Positions 6,277 through 13,392 of a DNA stretch of 27,190 nt are shown piece by piece (position 1 is the first letter of the stretch; every line of letters starts with the position of its first letter). The notes below the pieces were generated by a model, which was not told the origin of the DNA, searched no databases, and was given only the letters and a program-made list of their open reading frames with translations. Source of the DNA: CAZNLL01 sp964573885 (GTDB lineage Bacteria; Desulfobacterota; DSM-4660; Desulfatiglandales; Desulfatiglandaceae). The DNA is taken from positions 1 to 27,190 of the forward strand of contig CAZNLL010000041.1 of NCBI GenBank assembly GCA_964573885.1, read 5' to 3'. Position numbers and translations under genes: made by a program.

Positions 6277-7152
6277 TCAGAGCTCGGAGAAAAAGGTGGA
6301 GGCCACGTCTCGGGTGGATTTGCCCTTGTGTTCCGGTCGGCCCGGGCGCTTTTCAGGAAAGGATTTTTCAGAGATGAGCTTGATCCCCTTGAGGCCCTTC
6401 ACCTCCTGGGCCACCTCTCCCACCCTTTGGAGCAAATCCGAGTCCTTCCCTAAAGGGGCCTCTGTTTTTATGTAGACAATCCCCTCTTCTGCAGAGACCT
6501 CGAGGTTGGGTTTGACATCTATAAGGGCGATCTTGACCTCGGCTGCGAGCACCATATCGTTGACCATCCTCTGGGATTCAGGGGTGGTTCGAAACGGCTC
6601 CAGCCCGGCGAGCCCACAAATGGTGTCTGCGGCATCCTCTACGGTGATCCTGTCTATCCTCAAGACCAGGTCGTAGAGATTGGGATCCCAGATGTCTATC
6701 CCGTAGAGCCTTTTACCCCACTTGATCCGTTGGTCATCAATCCTTTTGAGGAGCTTCAGGGCCTCCTTTCGGGAGACCCGGTCCCGGGCCATGAGGAGCT
6801 TTATGCGGTCCTCCAGGTTGGATATGACCCTCACCCTCAGGACCCTGGGGATTTCTTTGGCAAAAAAGTGGCAGGAGAACCCATGGTAGACCATATCGCC
6901 TTTTTCCAGGTGCCTCAGGAGTGCGGCCCGGACGTAGGCAATATACCTTTCTTTTCCGTGGGTAAAGCGGTCCAGGATGGAAGGGGCGTCCCCAAAGGCG
7001 TGGATGAGCTTTATTTCGGGGATATTGAATTCCTTGGAGGCCTCCAGGATGACTTCTCGAGAAATACAGGTGTAGCCCAACTTCCGGGCCACCTTCTCGG
7101 CCACCTCTTTACCCCGGCCGTAGGAGCCTCTTGAAATGGCAATAATGGCCAT
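6277..7152 (-). CDS. Cytidylate kinase-like protein with C-terminal BON-like domain
   Basis: A 291-residue reverse-strand protein. Residues 1-200 match the cytidylate-kinase-like family common in anaerobic deltaproteobacteria: an N-terminal ISRGSYGRGKEVAEKVA P-loop variant (about 6-22), a LGYTCISREV segment, and the region MARDRVSRKEALKLLKR (about 140-156) that resembles the lid. The substrate of this family is not established. Residues from about 215 (MVLAAEVKIALIDV, then a Gly-Ile-Val-Tyr-Ile strand and EVKGLKGIKLI) look like a BON fold, a small lipid- or ligand-binding domain, but this is by pattern only. ATG 7152 has a good GGAGGGAGGT ribosome site. It converges on the nucleotidyltransferase gene with a 6-base gap and is probably a single-gene unit. 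Confidence 0.75.
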   Translation of the reverse strand: MAIIAISRGSYGRGKEVAEKVARKLGYTCISREVILEASKEFNIPEIKLIHAFGDAPSILDRFTHGKERYIAYVRAALLRHLEKGDMVYHGFSCHFFAKEIPRVLRVRVISNLEDRIKLLMARDRVSRKEALKLLKRIDDQRIKWGKRLYGIDIWDPNLYDLVLRIDRITVEDAADTICGLAGLEPFRTTPESQRMVNDMVLAAEVKIALIDVKPNLEVSAEEGIVYIKTEAPLGKDSDLLQRVGEVAQEVKGLKGIKLISEKSFPEKRPGRPEHKGKSTRDVASTFFSEL

Positions 7153-7280
7153 TTTGACCTCCCTCCAGGAGGTTGAGGCCTGTGCCCGTTAGCCTTTTAA
7201 TAACACCTTAGGTGTTTTCAGTAATACGCCTTTTAAGGCAGGTATAGCACAGGGCGCAGGGGATCACAAGCCTATCCCTG
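7153..7280 (-). promoter_or_regulatory. Leader region of the cytidylate kinase-like gene with two palindromes
   Basis: This stretch holds two perfect short dyads: AACACCT-T-AGGTGTT at 7202-7216 and GCCTT-TT-AAGGC at 7228-7239. They lie 50-90 bases upstream of the reverse-strand start and could be operator sites or leader hairpins. No convincing -35/-10 pair was found. Confidence 0.3.
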
Positions 7281-7455
7281 ATCCACCATCAAGATGTCAT
7301 CTGCTGCGTTGCCTTCGGTCGCTTCTCATTGCGGCGTATTGTATATACGCCTCAATCGGCGCTCCTCGATGCCTTGCATCTAACACCTTGCTGGTGCCCA
7401 GGGAGTTCCCAAAATCATTGATTATCATTGTCTATCGAGAATTTTGATGGTGGAT
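7281..7455. repeat. 175-bp MITE-like or REP-like intergenic element
   Basis: Perfect 12-base inverted ends, ATCCACCATCAA (7281-7292) and TTGATGGTGGAT (7444-7455), bound a 175-bp noncoding segment. Inside lies a hairpin with 7-base perfect arms, GGCGTAT (7333-7339) and ATACGCC (7345-7351), extending to 10 of 11 pairs. The interior (GCTGCGTTGCCTTCGG, later GCCTTGCATC) resembles intergenic palindromic repeats I know from deltaproteobacterial genomes. The right-hand 32 bases recur near 23511. No coding potential is seen. It may be a non-autonomous mobile element, or a transcript-end or leader hairpin. Confidence 0.5.
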
Positions 7456-7475
7456 TTAGGATCTATTAAAAAGGT

Positions 7476-7504
7476 TTGACTTACCTATAAATTTACAGTA
7501 TAAA
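7476..7504 (+). promoter_or_regulatory. Sigma-70 promoter of lexA-imuB-dnaE2
   Basis: TTGACT (7476-7481) and TATAAA (7499-7504) are separated by 17 bases, giving five of six matches at each element. The promoter lies 43 bases before the lexA start and is fully covered by the dyad described next, as expected for an autoregulated SOS operon. Confidence 0.65.
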
Positions 7505-7517
7505 TTTAGGTGTAAGT
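7479..7517. promoter_or_regulatory. Putative LexA operator dyad over the lexA promoter
   Basis: Two 17-base arms (7479-7495 and 7501-7517) match at 14 of 17 positions as an inverted repeat around a 5-base centre. Outer ends are ACTTAC and GTAAGT, and each arm ends in the self-complementary TAAATTTA. The two TATAAATTTA copies (7486 and 7499) also form direct repeats 13 bases apart. The dyad spans the promoter. It does not match the E. coli CTGTN8ACAG or the Gram-positive GAACN4GTTC box, so a lineage-specific LexA box is inferred. Confidence 0.5.
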
Positions 7518-7546
7518 TTTTTGCCCTCATTCACAGGAGCCTGCCC

Positions 7547-8152
7547 ATGAAGTTGACGAATAAACAAAAGGCGTTTTTGTCCTATGTCTCCGGGTATATG
7601 GATGCCTGGGGGAGGGCGCCCAGCTTTGATGAGATCTGCGCCCACTTCGGCTTTGCCTCGTATAACACGGTCACCACCTATCTCAAGATCCTGGAACGGA
7701 AGGGGTATATCCGCCTGCCCAAGGAAAAGAATCGAAAACGGGCCATAGAGGTCATCAGTCCCGTAGAGACCAGGCGCTTTGAATTCCCCCTCTTGGGCCG
7801 GGTGGCTGCGGGAAAGCCGATTGAGGCGGTGGAAGATGTGCGGGTGGTCGAGGCCCCTCCCGCCATGGCCGAGAGAGGGGACTGCTTTGTGCTCCAGGTC
7901 ACCGGGGATTCCATGGAAGAGGAGGGGATCCTGGACGGCGATTACGTGGTGGTGAGAAAGCAGCCCACCGCCGAGAACGGCCAAACCGTGGTGGCCCTTA
8001 TCAACAACGAGGCCACGGTTAAGAAGTATTACCAGAGAGGCGATCACGTGGAGCTCCGGCCGGCCCATAAGGGCATGGAATCCATCCGGGTCAAGACCGG
8101 GGACCTGCGGATTGAAGGCCGGGTGGTGGGGGTCATGAGGTATTATCCATAA
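7547..8152 (+). CDS. lexA: LexA-type SOS repressor
   Basis: A 201-residue LexA homologue of normal length. Residues 1-70 form the winged-helix DNA-binding domain (KQKAFLSYVSGY, then SYNTVTTYLKILERKGYI). The self-cleavage site is Ala88-Gly89 in GRVAAGKP. The peptidase Ser122 is in TGDSM, and the general-base Lys159 is in ATVKKY. All residues needed for RecA-stimulated self-cleavage are present. A clean AGGAG (7535-7539) lies 7 bases before the ATG. The gene leads the imuB-dnaE2 cassette, with imuB 29 bases downstream, and should repress its own operon through the dyad over the promoter. The recognition helix differs from E. coli LexA, which fits the unusual operator. It may be a second, cassette-specific LexA; the window cannot show whether another copy exists. 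Confidence 0.93.
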   Translation: MKLTNKQKAFLSYVSGYMDAWGRAPSFDEICAHFGFASYNTVTTYLKILERKGYIRLPKEKNRKRAIEVISPVETRRFEFPLLGRVAAGKPIEAVEDVRVVEAPPAMAERGDCFVLQVTGDSMEEEGILDGDYVVVRKQPTAENGQTVVALINNEATVKKYYQRGDHVELRPAHKGMESIRVKTGDLRIEGRVVGVMRYYP

Positions 8153-8181
8153 GGGCCTGACGGCCTGGATGGAGGTGGCCT

Positions 8182-9333
8182 GTGCGCACGATTCTCCACA
8201 TCCATATCCCCGCCTTTTCCATTGCCGTGGCCCGGGTCTCCCAGCCGGCCTTAAGGGACCGGCCCGTGGTGGTCGCCCCCCGCTCCGAGCGGGCCCTGGT
8301 CCTGTCCGTCTCTCCGGAGGCCCGAAAAGAGGGGCTTTACAAGGGCATGTCCCTTTCAAAGGCCGTCAAGCGGTGTCCGGAGCTCACCCTGCTTTCCCCC
8401 GATCCCCTGCTTACGGAAAGGGCCGGCCGGGCCCTGGTGGAGACGGCGGCCCGGTATACGCCCCTGTGGGAGCCCCTGGGGCCGGGACATATCTGGCTGG
8501 ATATGACCGGGACCGGCCGCCTCTGGGGCCGGGCCAAGGACACGGCCTTTCGCCTCAGGCAGGAGATCAAGAACCGGCTTTACCTGTCCGGAACCGTGGG
8601 GATGGCCGGCAACAAGATGGTGTCCGGCATCGCCTCCAAGTTTGGGTCCTCCCAAGAGGTGGTGGATGTGGTTCATGGGGAGGAGGCCTCCTTTATGGCT
8701 CCCTTGAAGGTCGGGGTGGTGCCCGGCATCGGCCGTTTCGGTCAACGACCCCTTTTAGAAGAGCTCCATATCACCCGGGTCCGGGAACTGGCCGCCCTGG
8801 ATATGGGCCGCCTCAAGCTCATCTTCGGCCGGCAGGCCCCGGTCATCCATCAAAGGGCCTTGGGCGTGGATTTCACCCCGGTCTATCCCGGGGCCGCCAG
8901 GCCCGTGGTGAGCGAGGGGGCGCCTTTTCCGGAGGATGAAGAGGACGACCAAAGGCTCCTGGGGGCCCTTTACACCCTGGTGGAGGCGTGCGGCCGCCGG
9001 CTCCGGAAGCGGGGCCTTTTTCCCCGAAAGGCGGGGCTCGTGATCCGGTATGCCGACCAGGTGGAGGTCACGCGCCGGGTCGCCCTTGCCCGGGGCAGCC
9101 CGTGGGATTTTGACCTCTACGAACCTGTGGAAGGCCTTTTTTTCAAGGCCTGTACCCGTCGGGTGCGGGTCCGGTATATGCGGGTCTGGTTCCAGGATTT
9201 TTCCTGTGCCGGACCCCAACTGTCCCTTTTTCCCGGGCCCCCCCAAGAAAAGAGGGCCCGGGCGATTCAGGCCACGGACCGCATCAGGGAGCGGCACGGC
9301 AAGACCGCCATTTACTACGCCGGGACTGCATGA
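8182..9333 (+). CDS. imuB: ImuB-like Y-family polymerase homologue (mutasome adaptor)
   Basis: A 383-residue Y-family polymerase-like protein. In active DinB enzymes the first strand carries an Asp and the palm carries SxDE. Here the first strand reads ILHIHIPAFSIAV, and the palm motif reads IWLDMTGTGRLWG, so the first Asp and the Glu are replaced. This is the pattern of ImuB, an inactive polymerase that tethers DnaE2 to the sliding clamp. A beta-clamp-binding motif QLSLF is at residues 346-350, followed by only 33 residues, so the long mycobacterial-type C-terminal tail is short. The GTG start has GGAGGT (8171-8176) in good position. It overlaps dnaE2 by four bases (ATGA). No imuA lies in the cassette. 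Function in damage tolerance is from family knowledge. Confidence 0.88.
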   Translation: MRTILHIHIPAFSIAVARVSQPALRDRPVVVAPRSERALVLSVSPEARKEGLYKGMSLSKAVKRCPELTLLSPDPLLTERAGRALVETAARYTPLWEPLGPGHIWLDMTGTGRLWGRAKDTAFRLRQEIKNRLYLSGTVGMAGNKMVSGIASKFGSSQEVVDVVHGEEASFMAPLKVGVVPGIGRFGQRPLLEELHITRVRELAALDMGRLKLIFGRQAPVIHQRALGVDFTPVYPGAARPVVSEGAPFPEDEEDDQRLLGALYTLVEACGRRLRKRGLFPRKAGLVIRYADQVEVTRRVALARGSPWDFDLYEPVEGLFFKACTRRVRVRYMRVWFQDFSCAGPQLSLFPGPPQEKRARAIQATDRIRERHGKTAIYYAGTA

Positions 9334-12300
9334 ACTTTATCCACCTCAACGTCCATTCCCACTACTCCCGGGGCTGGGGTGTGGGCACCATCCAGGAACT
9401 CTGCCGGGCCGCAAAAGAACGGGGCATGCAAAAGCTGGCCCTCACCGATACCAACGGGCTCTACGGCCTGATCCCATTTGTCCGGACCGCCGCACAGACA
9501 GGCATTGAACCCATTGTGGGGAGCGAACTCCTCTCCCAAGGCCGGCGGGCCGTGGTGCTGGTCAGGAGCCGGCAGGGGTATGAGAATCTCTCCCGGATCG
9601 TCTCCGAGCGGCGGTGCCGGGAGGATTTCGACCTCGTCCGGGGCCTCAGAGAGCGGCGCGAGGGGCTCATCATCCTCTCAGACGATTTCAGCCTCCTCAA
9701 GGCCCTCAAAGGGGATGGCAGAGAGGGCCTCTTTGTGGAGATGTCCCCCGGCTACCAGATGGCCCGCTGCTATGCCTTTTCCCGCCGGAGCGGCATCCCC
9801 CCCGTGGCCACCAACCGGGTCTTTCTTGTCCGGGGGGAGCAGTTCCCGCTCCACCGCATCCTGCGGGCGGTCTCCCTCAACACCAAACTTTCCCGCTTGA
9901 CCCGGGAAGAGACCTGCCGGGAGCACAATTTCCTCAAGTCCGCCTCCGCCATGATGGACCACTACCCCCACGCGCCGGCGGCGGTCTCCAACACCCTGAC
10001 AATCGCGGAGGCCTGCCTCACCCGCTGGGATTTCGGGCGGATCGTCTTTCCCCGTTTCGGGGACATGAACGACCAGGAGGCCTTTGATCACCTCTACAGG
10101 GCCACCCTGGAGGGATGCCGGCGGCGGTACGGCAGGATAACCCGGGCCGTGCGGGAGCGGGTGGACCGGGAGATGCAGGTGATCCGGGAGAAAAATTTCG
10201 CCCATTATTTCCTGGTGGTGGCCGATATGACCAGACAGGCCCGCTGGTCGTGCGGGCGGGGAAGTGCGGCCGCATCCATTGTCTCCTATGCCCTGGGCAT
10301 CACCCACGTGGACCCTGTGGCCCACCGGCTCTTTTTTGAGCGCTTTTTAAACCCGGGCCGCCAGGACCCGCCGGATATTGATGTAGACTTTGCCTGGGAT
10401 GAACGGGACCAGGTGGTGGACTATGTCTTTGCCAAGTACGGCAACCGCCGGGCCGCCATGGTGGCGAACCACAACACCTTTGGGGCCAGGGCCGCCGTCC
10501 GGGAGGTGGCGAAGGTCTTCGGGTTGACGGAGCGGGAGATCGGGCGGGTCACGGACCGGATCGGTTTCGGTTGGCGCCTTTCAGAGGACCTGTTCGGCCA
10601 CCCCAGGATGCGGGGGATTGAATTCAAGCGGCCCTGGGATGCCATCTTGTCCTCTGCGCTCCAGCTTGAACACCACTTCAACCACCTCTCCACCCACTGC
10701 GGCGGGCTGGTGGTGGTCCCCGACGAAATACGCCGGTACTGCCCGGTAGAGGTCTCTCCCCGGGGCCTCCAGGTGCTCCAGTGGGAAAAAGAGGCGGTGG
10801 AGGAGGCGGGCCTGGTCAAAATGGATATCCTGGGCAACCGGAGCCTGGGGGTGATCCGGGATGCCCTGGAACTGGTCAAAAAAAACCATGGCCGCCGGAT
10901 AGACTATGCCCGCCTCAATCCCCTCCATGATCCCCGGACGGTACGGATTTTTTATCAGGGCGATACCTTCGGGGTCTTCTACTTTGAAAGCCCGGCCACC
11001 AGGCAGGTCCTGACCAAGGTGAGTTCCCGGATCCCCTTTGAGGCCTATCTCCGTATGGACCACTTTCACCTCAATGTGGTGGTCACTTCCATCATCAGAC
11101 CCGCCTCCAATAAGCATATCCGCACCTGGATCTCCCGGCTCCATGGAGAGCCCTGGGATCCGCCCCATCCCCTTTTAAGGCCGGTCCTCCAGGAGACCCT
11201 GGGGGTGATGGTGTTTCAGGAACAACTCAGCCAGGCGGCCATGCACCTGGCGGGCTTTGATCCTTCCGAGGCGGACACCCTCAGAAAGGTGGTGAGTAAA
11301 AAGCACAAGGGGAAAAAACTCCGGGATTTCCATGACCGTTTTGTCCAGGGGGCCCGGGAAAGGGACGTGGAAGAAAAGGTCATTCAAGAGCTCTGGGAGA
11401 TGATGATGGGCTTTGAGGGGTACAGTTTTTGTAAACCCCATTCGGCCAGCTACACCATGGTGGCCTATAAATCCGCCTTTCTCCGGGCCCACTATCCGGC
11501 CGAGTTCATGGCCGCGGTGATTTCAAACGGCGGGGGCTATTACACCCCCTTCGGGTATCTTTCCGAGGCGAGACGGATGGGATTGAAGGTCCTGCCTCCC
11601 CACATCAACCAAAGTGACATTTCCTATACGGGCAAGGGCCGCACCATCCAGGTGGGGCTCATGCAGTTGCGGGGTCTCTCCCGGGAGACCCGGGAGGCCG
11701 TAATCTACGAGCGGGAAAAAAACGGTCCCTTTTTATCCCTGGATGATTTCTTGAACCGGACCGGATCCGCTGTCCAGCTTCAGGATGTCAGGGTCTTGAT
11801 CAAGGCGGGCTGTTTTGACGGGCCGGCCCGGTCCCGCTCCAGGGCGGATCTCCTGTGGCAGGCCCTGAGATTCTTTTCCCAAGAGACCCAAGCACAAACG
11901 CTTTTTCCCCTTGATCCCGGGGCCGGACCGGCCCCGGGATCGGGGAAAACGGGCAGGGACCTTAGGGTGAGACACGAAAAGGAGGCCCTGGGTCTTCTCC
12001 TTTCGGCCCACCCCCTTGATTTCTACCGGGATCGTCTGAAAGGCCTGGATTATGTGCGGGCCAGGGACCTCCCCTCTTTTGTGGGGAAAAGGGTCACCAC
12101 CCTCGGGTGGCAGGTGACCGGCAAGACCGTCCACACCAGAGAGGGGGAGCCCATGAAGTTTGTCTCCTTTGAAGACCCCACCGGCCTTTATGAGGCGGTC
12201 TTCTTTCCCAAAATCTATCACCAATGCTGCCACATGCTCCGTAGCGACCGCCCCTACATTCTCAAGGGCAAGGTGGAGGAAGAATGGGGTGCCCTGACCA

Positions 12301-12368
12301 TGACCGTGGAGGGGATCCGGTTCCTTGAGGGGAAGGACCATTTATGTATGGAAACAATTCCCCTTTGA
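9330..12368 (+). CDS. dnaE2: Error-prone DNA polymerase III alpha subunit DnaE2
   Basis: A 1012-residue C-family polymerase. The N-terminal PHP domain keeps HSH (His9, His11) and LTDTN (about residues 38-42). The polymerase core has GRGSAAASIVSYALGI, the catalytic Asp pair D351 and D353 in PPDIDVDF, and the third Asp, D499, in MDILG. Helix-hairpin-helix and OB-fold regions follow, the OB fold near 920-980 (FVSFEDPTGLYEAVFF). Length and the position behind lexA-imuB identify DnaE2 rather than the main replicative DnaE1. It performs translesion synthesis in the SOS response with ImuB. The tail after the OB fold is short, with no tau-binding extension, as expected for DnaE2. The gene overlaps imuB by four bases and appears to end the operon. 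Confidence 0.92.
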   Translation: MNFIHLNVHSHYSRGWGVGTIQELCRAAKERGMQKLALTDTNGLYGLIPFVRTAAQTGIEPIVGSELLSQGRRAVVLVRSRQGYENLSRIVSERRCREDFDLVRGLRERREGLIILSDDFSLLKALKGDGREGLFVEMSPGYQMARCYAFSRRSGIPPVATNRVFLVRGEQFPLHRILRAVSLNTKLSRLTREETCREHNFLKSASAMMDHYPHAPAAVSNTLTIAEACLTRWDFGRIVFPRFGDMNDQEAFDHLYRATLEGCRRRYGRITRAVRERVDREMQVIREKNFAHYFLVVADMTRQARWSCGRGSAAASIVSYALGITHVDPVAHRLFFERFLNPGRQDPPDIDVDFAWDERDQVVDYVFAKYGNRRAAMVANHNTFGARAAVREVAKVFGLTEREIGRVTDRIGFGWRLSEDLFGHPRMRGIEFKRPWDAILSSALQLEHHFNHLSTHCGGLVVVPDEIRRYCPVEVSPRGLQVLQWEKEAVEEAGLVKMDILGNRSLGVIRDALELVKKNHGRRIDYARLNPLHDPRTVRIFYQGDTFGVFYFESPATRQVLTKVSSRIPFEAYLRMDHFHLNVVVTSIIRPASNKHIRTWISRLHGEPWDPPHPLLRPVLQETLGVMVFQEQLSQAAMHLAGFDPSEADTLRKVVSKKHKGKKLRDFHDRFVQGARERDVEEKVIQELWEMMMGFEGYSFCKPHSASYTMVAYKSAFLRAHYPAEFMAAVISNGGGYYTPFGYLSEARRMGLKVLPPHINQSDISYTGKGRTIQVGLMQLRGLSRETREAVIYEREKNGPFLSLDDFLNRTGSAVQLQDVRVLIKAGCFDGPARSRSRADLLWQALRFFSQETQAQTLFPLDPGAGPAPGSGKTGRDLRVRHEKEALGLLLSAHPLDFYRDRLKGLDYVRARDLPSFVGKRVTTLGWQVTGKTVHTREGEPMKFVSFEDPTGLYEAVFFPKIYHQCCHMLRSDRPYILKGKVEEEWGALTMTVEGIRFLEGKDHLCMETIPL

Positions 12369-12449
12369 TTTCGCCCACAGCCTATGTCATGATTCATGCC
12401 ATTTTGGCAAGAGTTTAGGTGTTTGTGAGGATCAGACAAGGTTTACACC

Positions 12450-13163
12450 ATGAAATCGGACCGCCCCTATGAAAAACATGTCTACTGGCTGACCCGGGAG
12501 GAGGAAGGCCTTCTCCGGGAGGAGCTGGCCCGCAGGAAGGTGCGCTTGAAATCCGCCAAGGGGATCGTGTGCACGCCCCTTGACCGGATTAATAAGATTA
12601 CGAGCGTGGGCCCCGAGGTGTGGGATGAGACCTGTAACCGGCAGGGCAGCTGGTACCGGGGCTCCGAGAAAAACGGCTTATACCTCATTGTGAGCTCTTT
12701 TGACCTGGGGGAATATGAGGACAAGAAAGCCGCCGTGATCAGGGAATCCGGCTTTGTCCCGCCCCGCTTGGCGTCCGTGGAAGAGAAAAGGCGCCTGTGC
12801 GAGGAAAGACCCCCGGACATCCAGGTTCCCCCGGACTGGTATCATGTGGGGGAGACGGAGAAACGGATCTATCTGCGCTGGGCCAGGCGCTTCGGATCCC
12901 AGGCGGAGGACTACGACTTCCTGTTTCTGAGCCACACCGCCAACCACCTCAATTTTATTACCCCCCGTTTTTTTATCCGGGAACAAGAAGAGGTCATCCC
13001 CTATTCCATTGATGCCACCGCCCACCTCTGTTCCTGCTGTGTGGAACTCTTCCAGGTCGTGGGAGGAGAACACAGGAAGAAACTGGTGGCCCCTTGCCCG
13101 GGGGGTGCCATCTTTGCCCGACTTAGGCCGGACCGCTACCTCCTGGTCCAGAGGCCGAAGTAA
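12450..13163 (+). CDS. Unrecognised Cys-rich soluble protein
   Basis: A 237-residue protein I do not recognise. It has no signal peptide or membrane segment. The N-terminal half is charged and helical (LTREEEGLLREELARRK), followed by strands around GLYLIVSSFDLGEYED. The C-terminal part contains HTANHLNF (about 170-177), then TAHLCSCCVELFQVVGG with a CxCC group (about 195-198), and later VAPCPGG. The closely spaced Cys and His residues could bind iron-sulfur, zinc or another metal. The gene lies 81 bases after dnaE2 and 229 bases before moeA. It is not clear whether it belongs to the SOS operon, the molybdenum operon or neither. Codon use and GC-rich third positions match the neighbours, so it looks like a real native gene. 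Confidence 0.7.
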   Translation: MKSDRPYEKHVYWLTREEEGLLREELARRKVRLKSAKGIVCTPLDRINKITSVGPEVWDETCNRQGSWYRGSEKNGLYLIVSSFDLGEYEDKKAAVIRESGFVPPRLASVEEKRRLCEERPPDIQVPPDWYHVGETEKRIYLRWARRFGSQAEDYDFLFLSHTANHLNFITPRFFIREQEEVIPYSIDATAHLCSCCVELFQVVGGEHRKKLVAPCPGGAIFARLRPDRYLLVQRPK

Positions 13164-13269
13164 ACTCCTGGAACTCGATATCCTTGCAGGCCTTTCGGGT
13201 CGGATCCCAGTTTCTCCGGTTCCAAGGCTCCCGGCCTGGACGCTGGAGAGATTTTTCTCATTGATATTA

Positions 13270-13298
13270 TTGAAGTGTTATGCCATCTATGACATATT
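13270..13298 (+). promoter_or_regulatory. Possible promoter with dyad upstream of moeA
   Basis: TTGAAG (13270-13275) and CATATT (13293-13298) are 17 bases apart. Between them a partial dyad, TGTTAT (13276-13281) and ATGACA (13289-13294), matches at five of six positions around 7 bases. Because the operon encodes a ModE-like protein, this could be its operator, but it is only loosely like the E. coli Mo box. Weak evidence. Confidence 0.25.
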
Positions 13299-13392
13299 TA
13301 ATAAGCGGCCCGGGCCCTCCTGGAGGAAGGGATTGACGGGCATTTTTGGGCCCTTGAAAAGCGTGGGGGTCCTTACAACAGATAAGGGTTTA

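Noticed and set aside
5838..6377. 179-codon forward frame within the nucleotidyltransferase gene
   Set aside because: It is a Pro/Gly-rich shifted-frame shadow and crosses the end of the convergent gene.
9678..10325. Long reverse-strand frame of 215 codons inside dnaE2
   Set aside because: It is antisense to a clear polymerase gene, rich in Gly/Pro/His as expected from GC-rich antisense frames, and has no recognisable motif.
13009..13392. N-terminal extension of MoeA
   Set aside because: It overlaps the preceding gene, lacks family similarity, and a better ribosome site and ATG lie at 13393.
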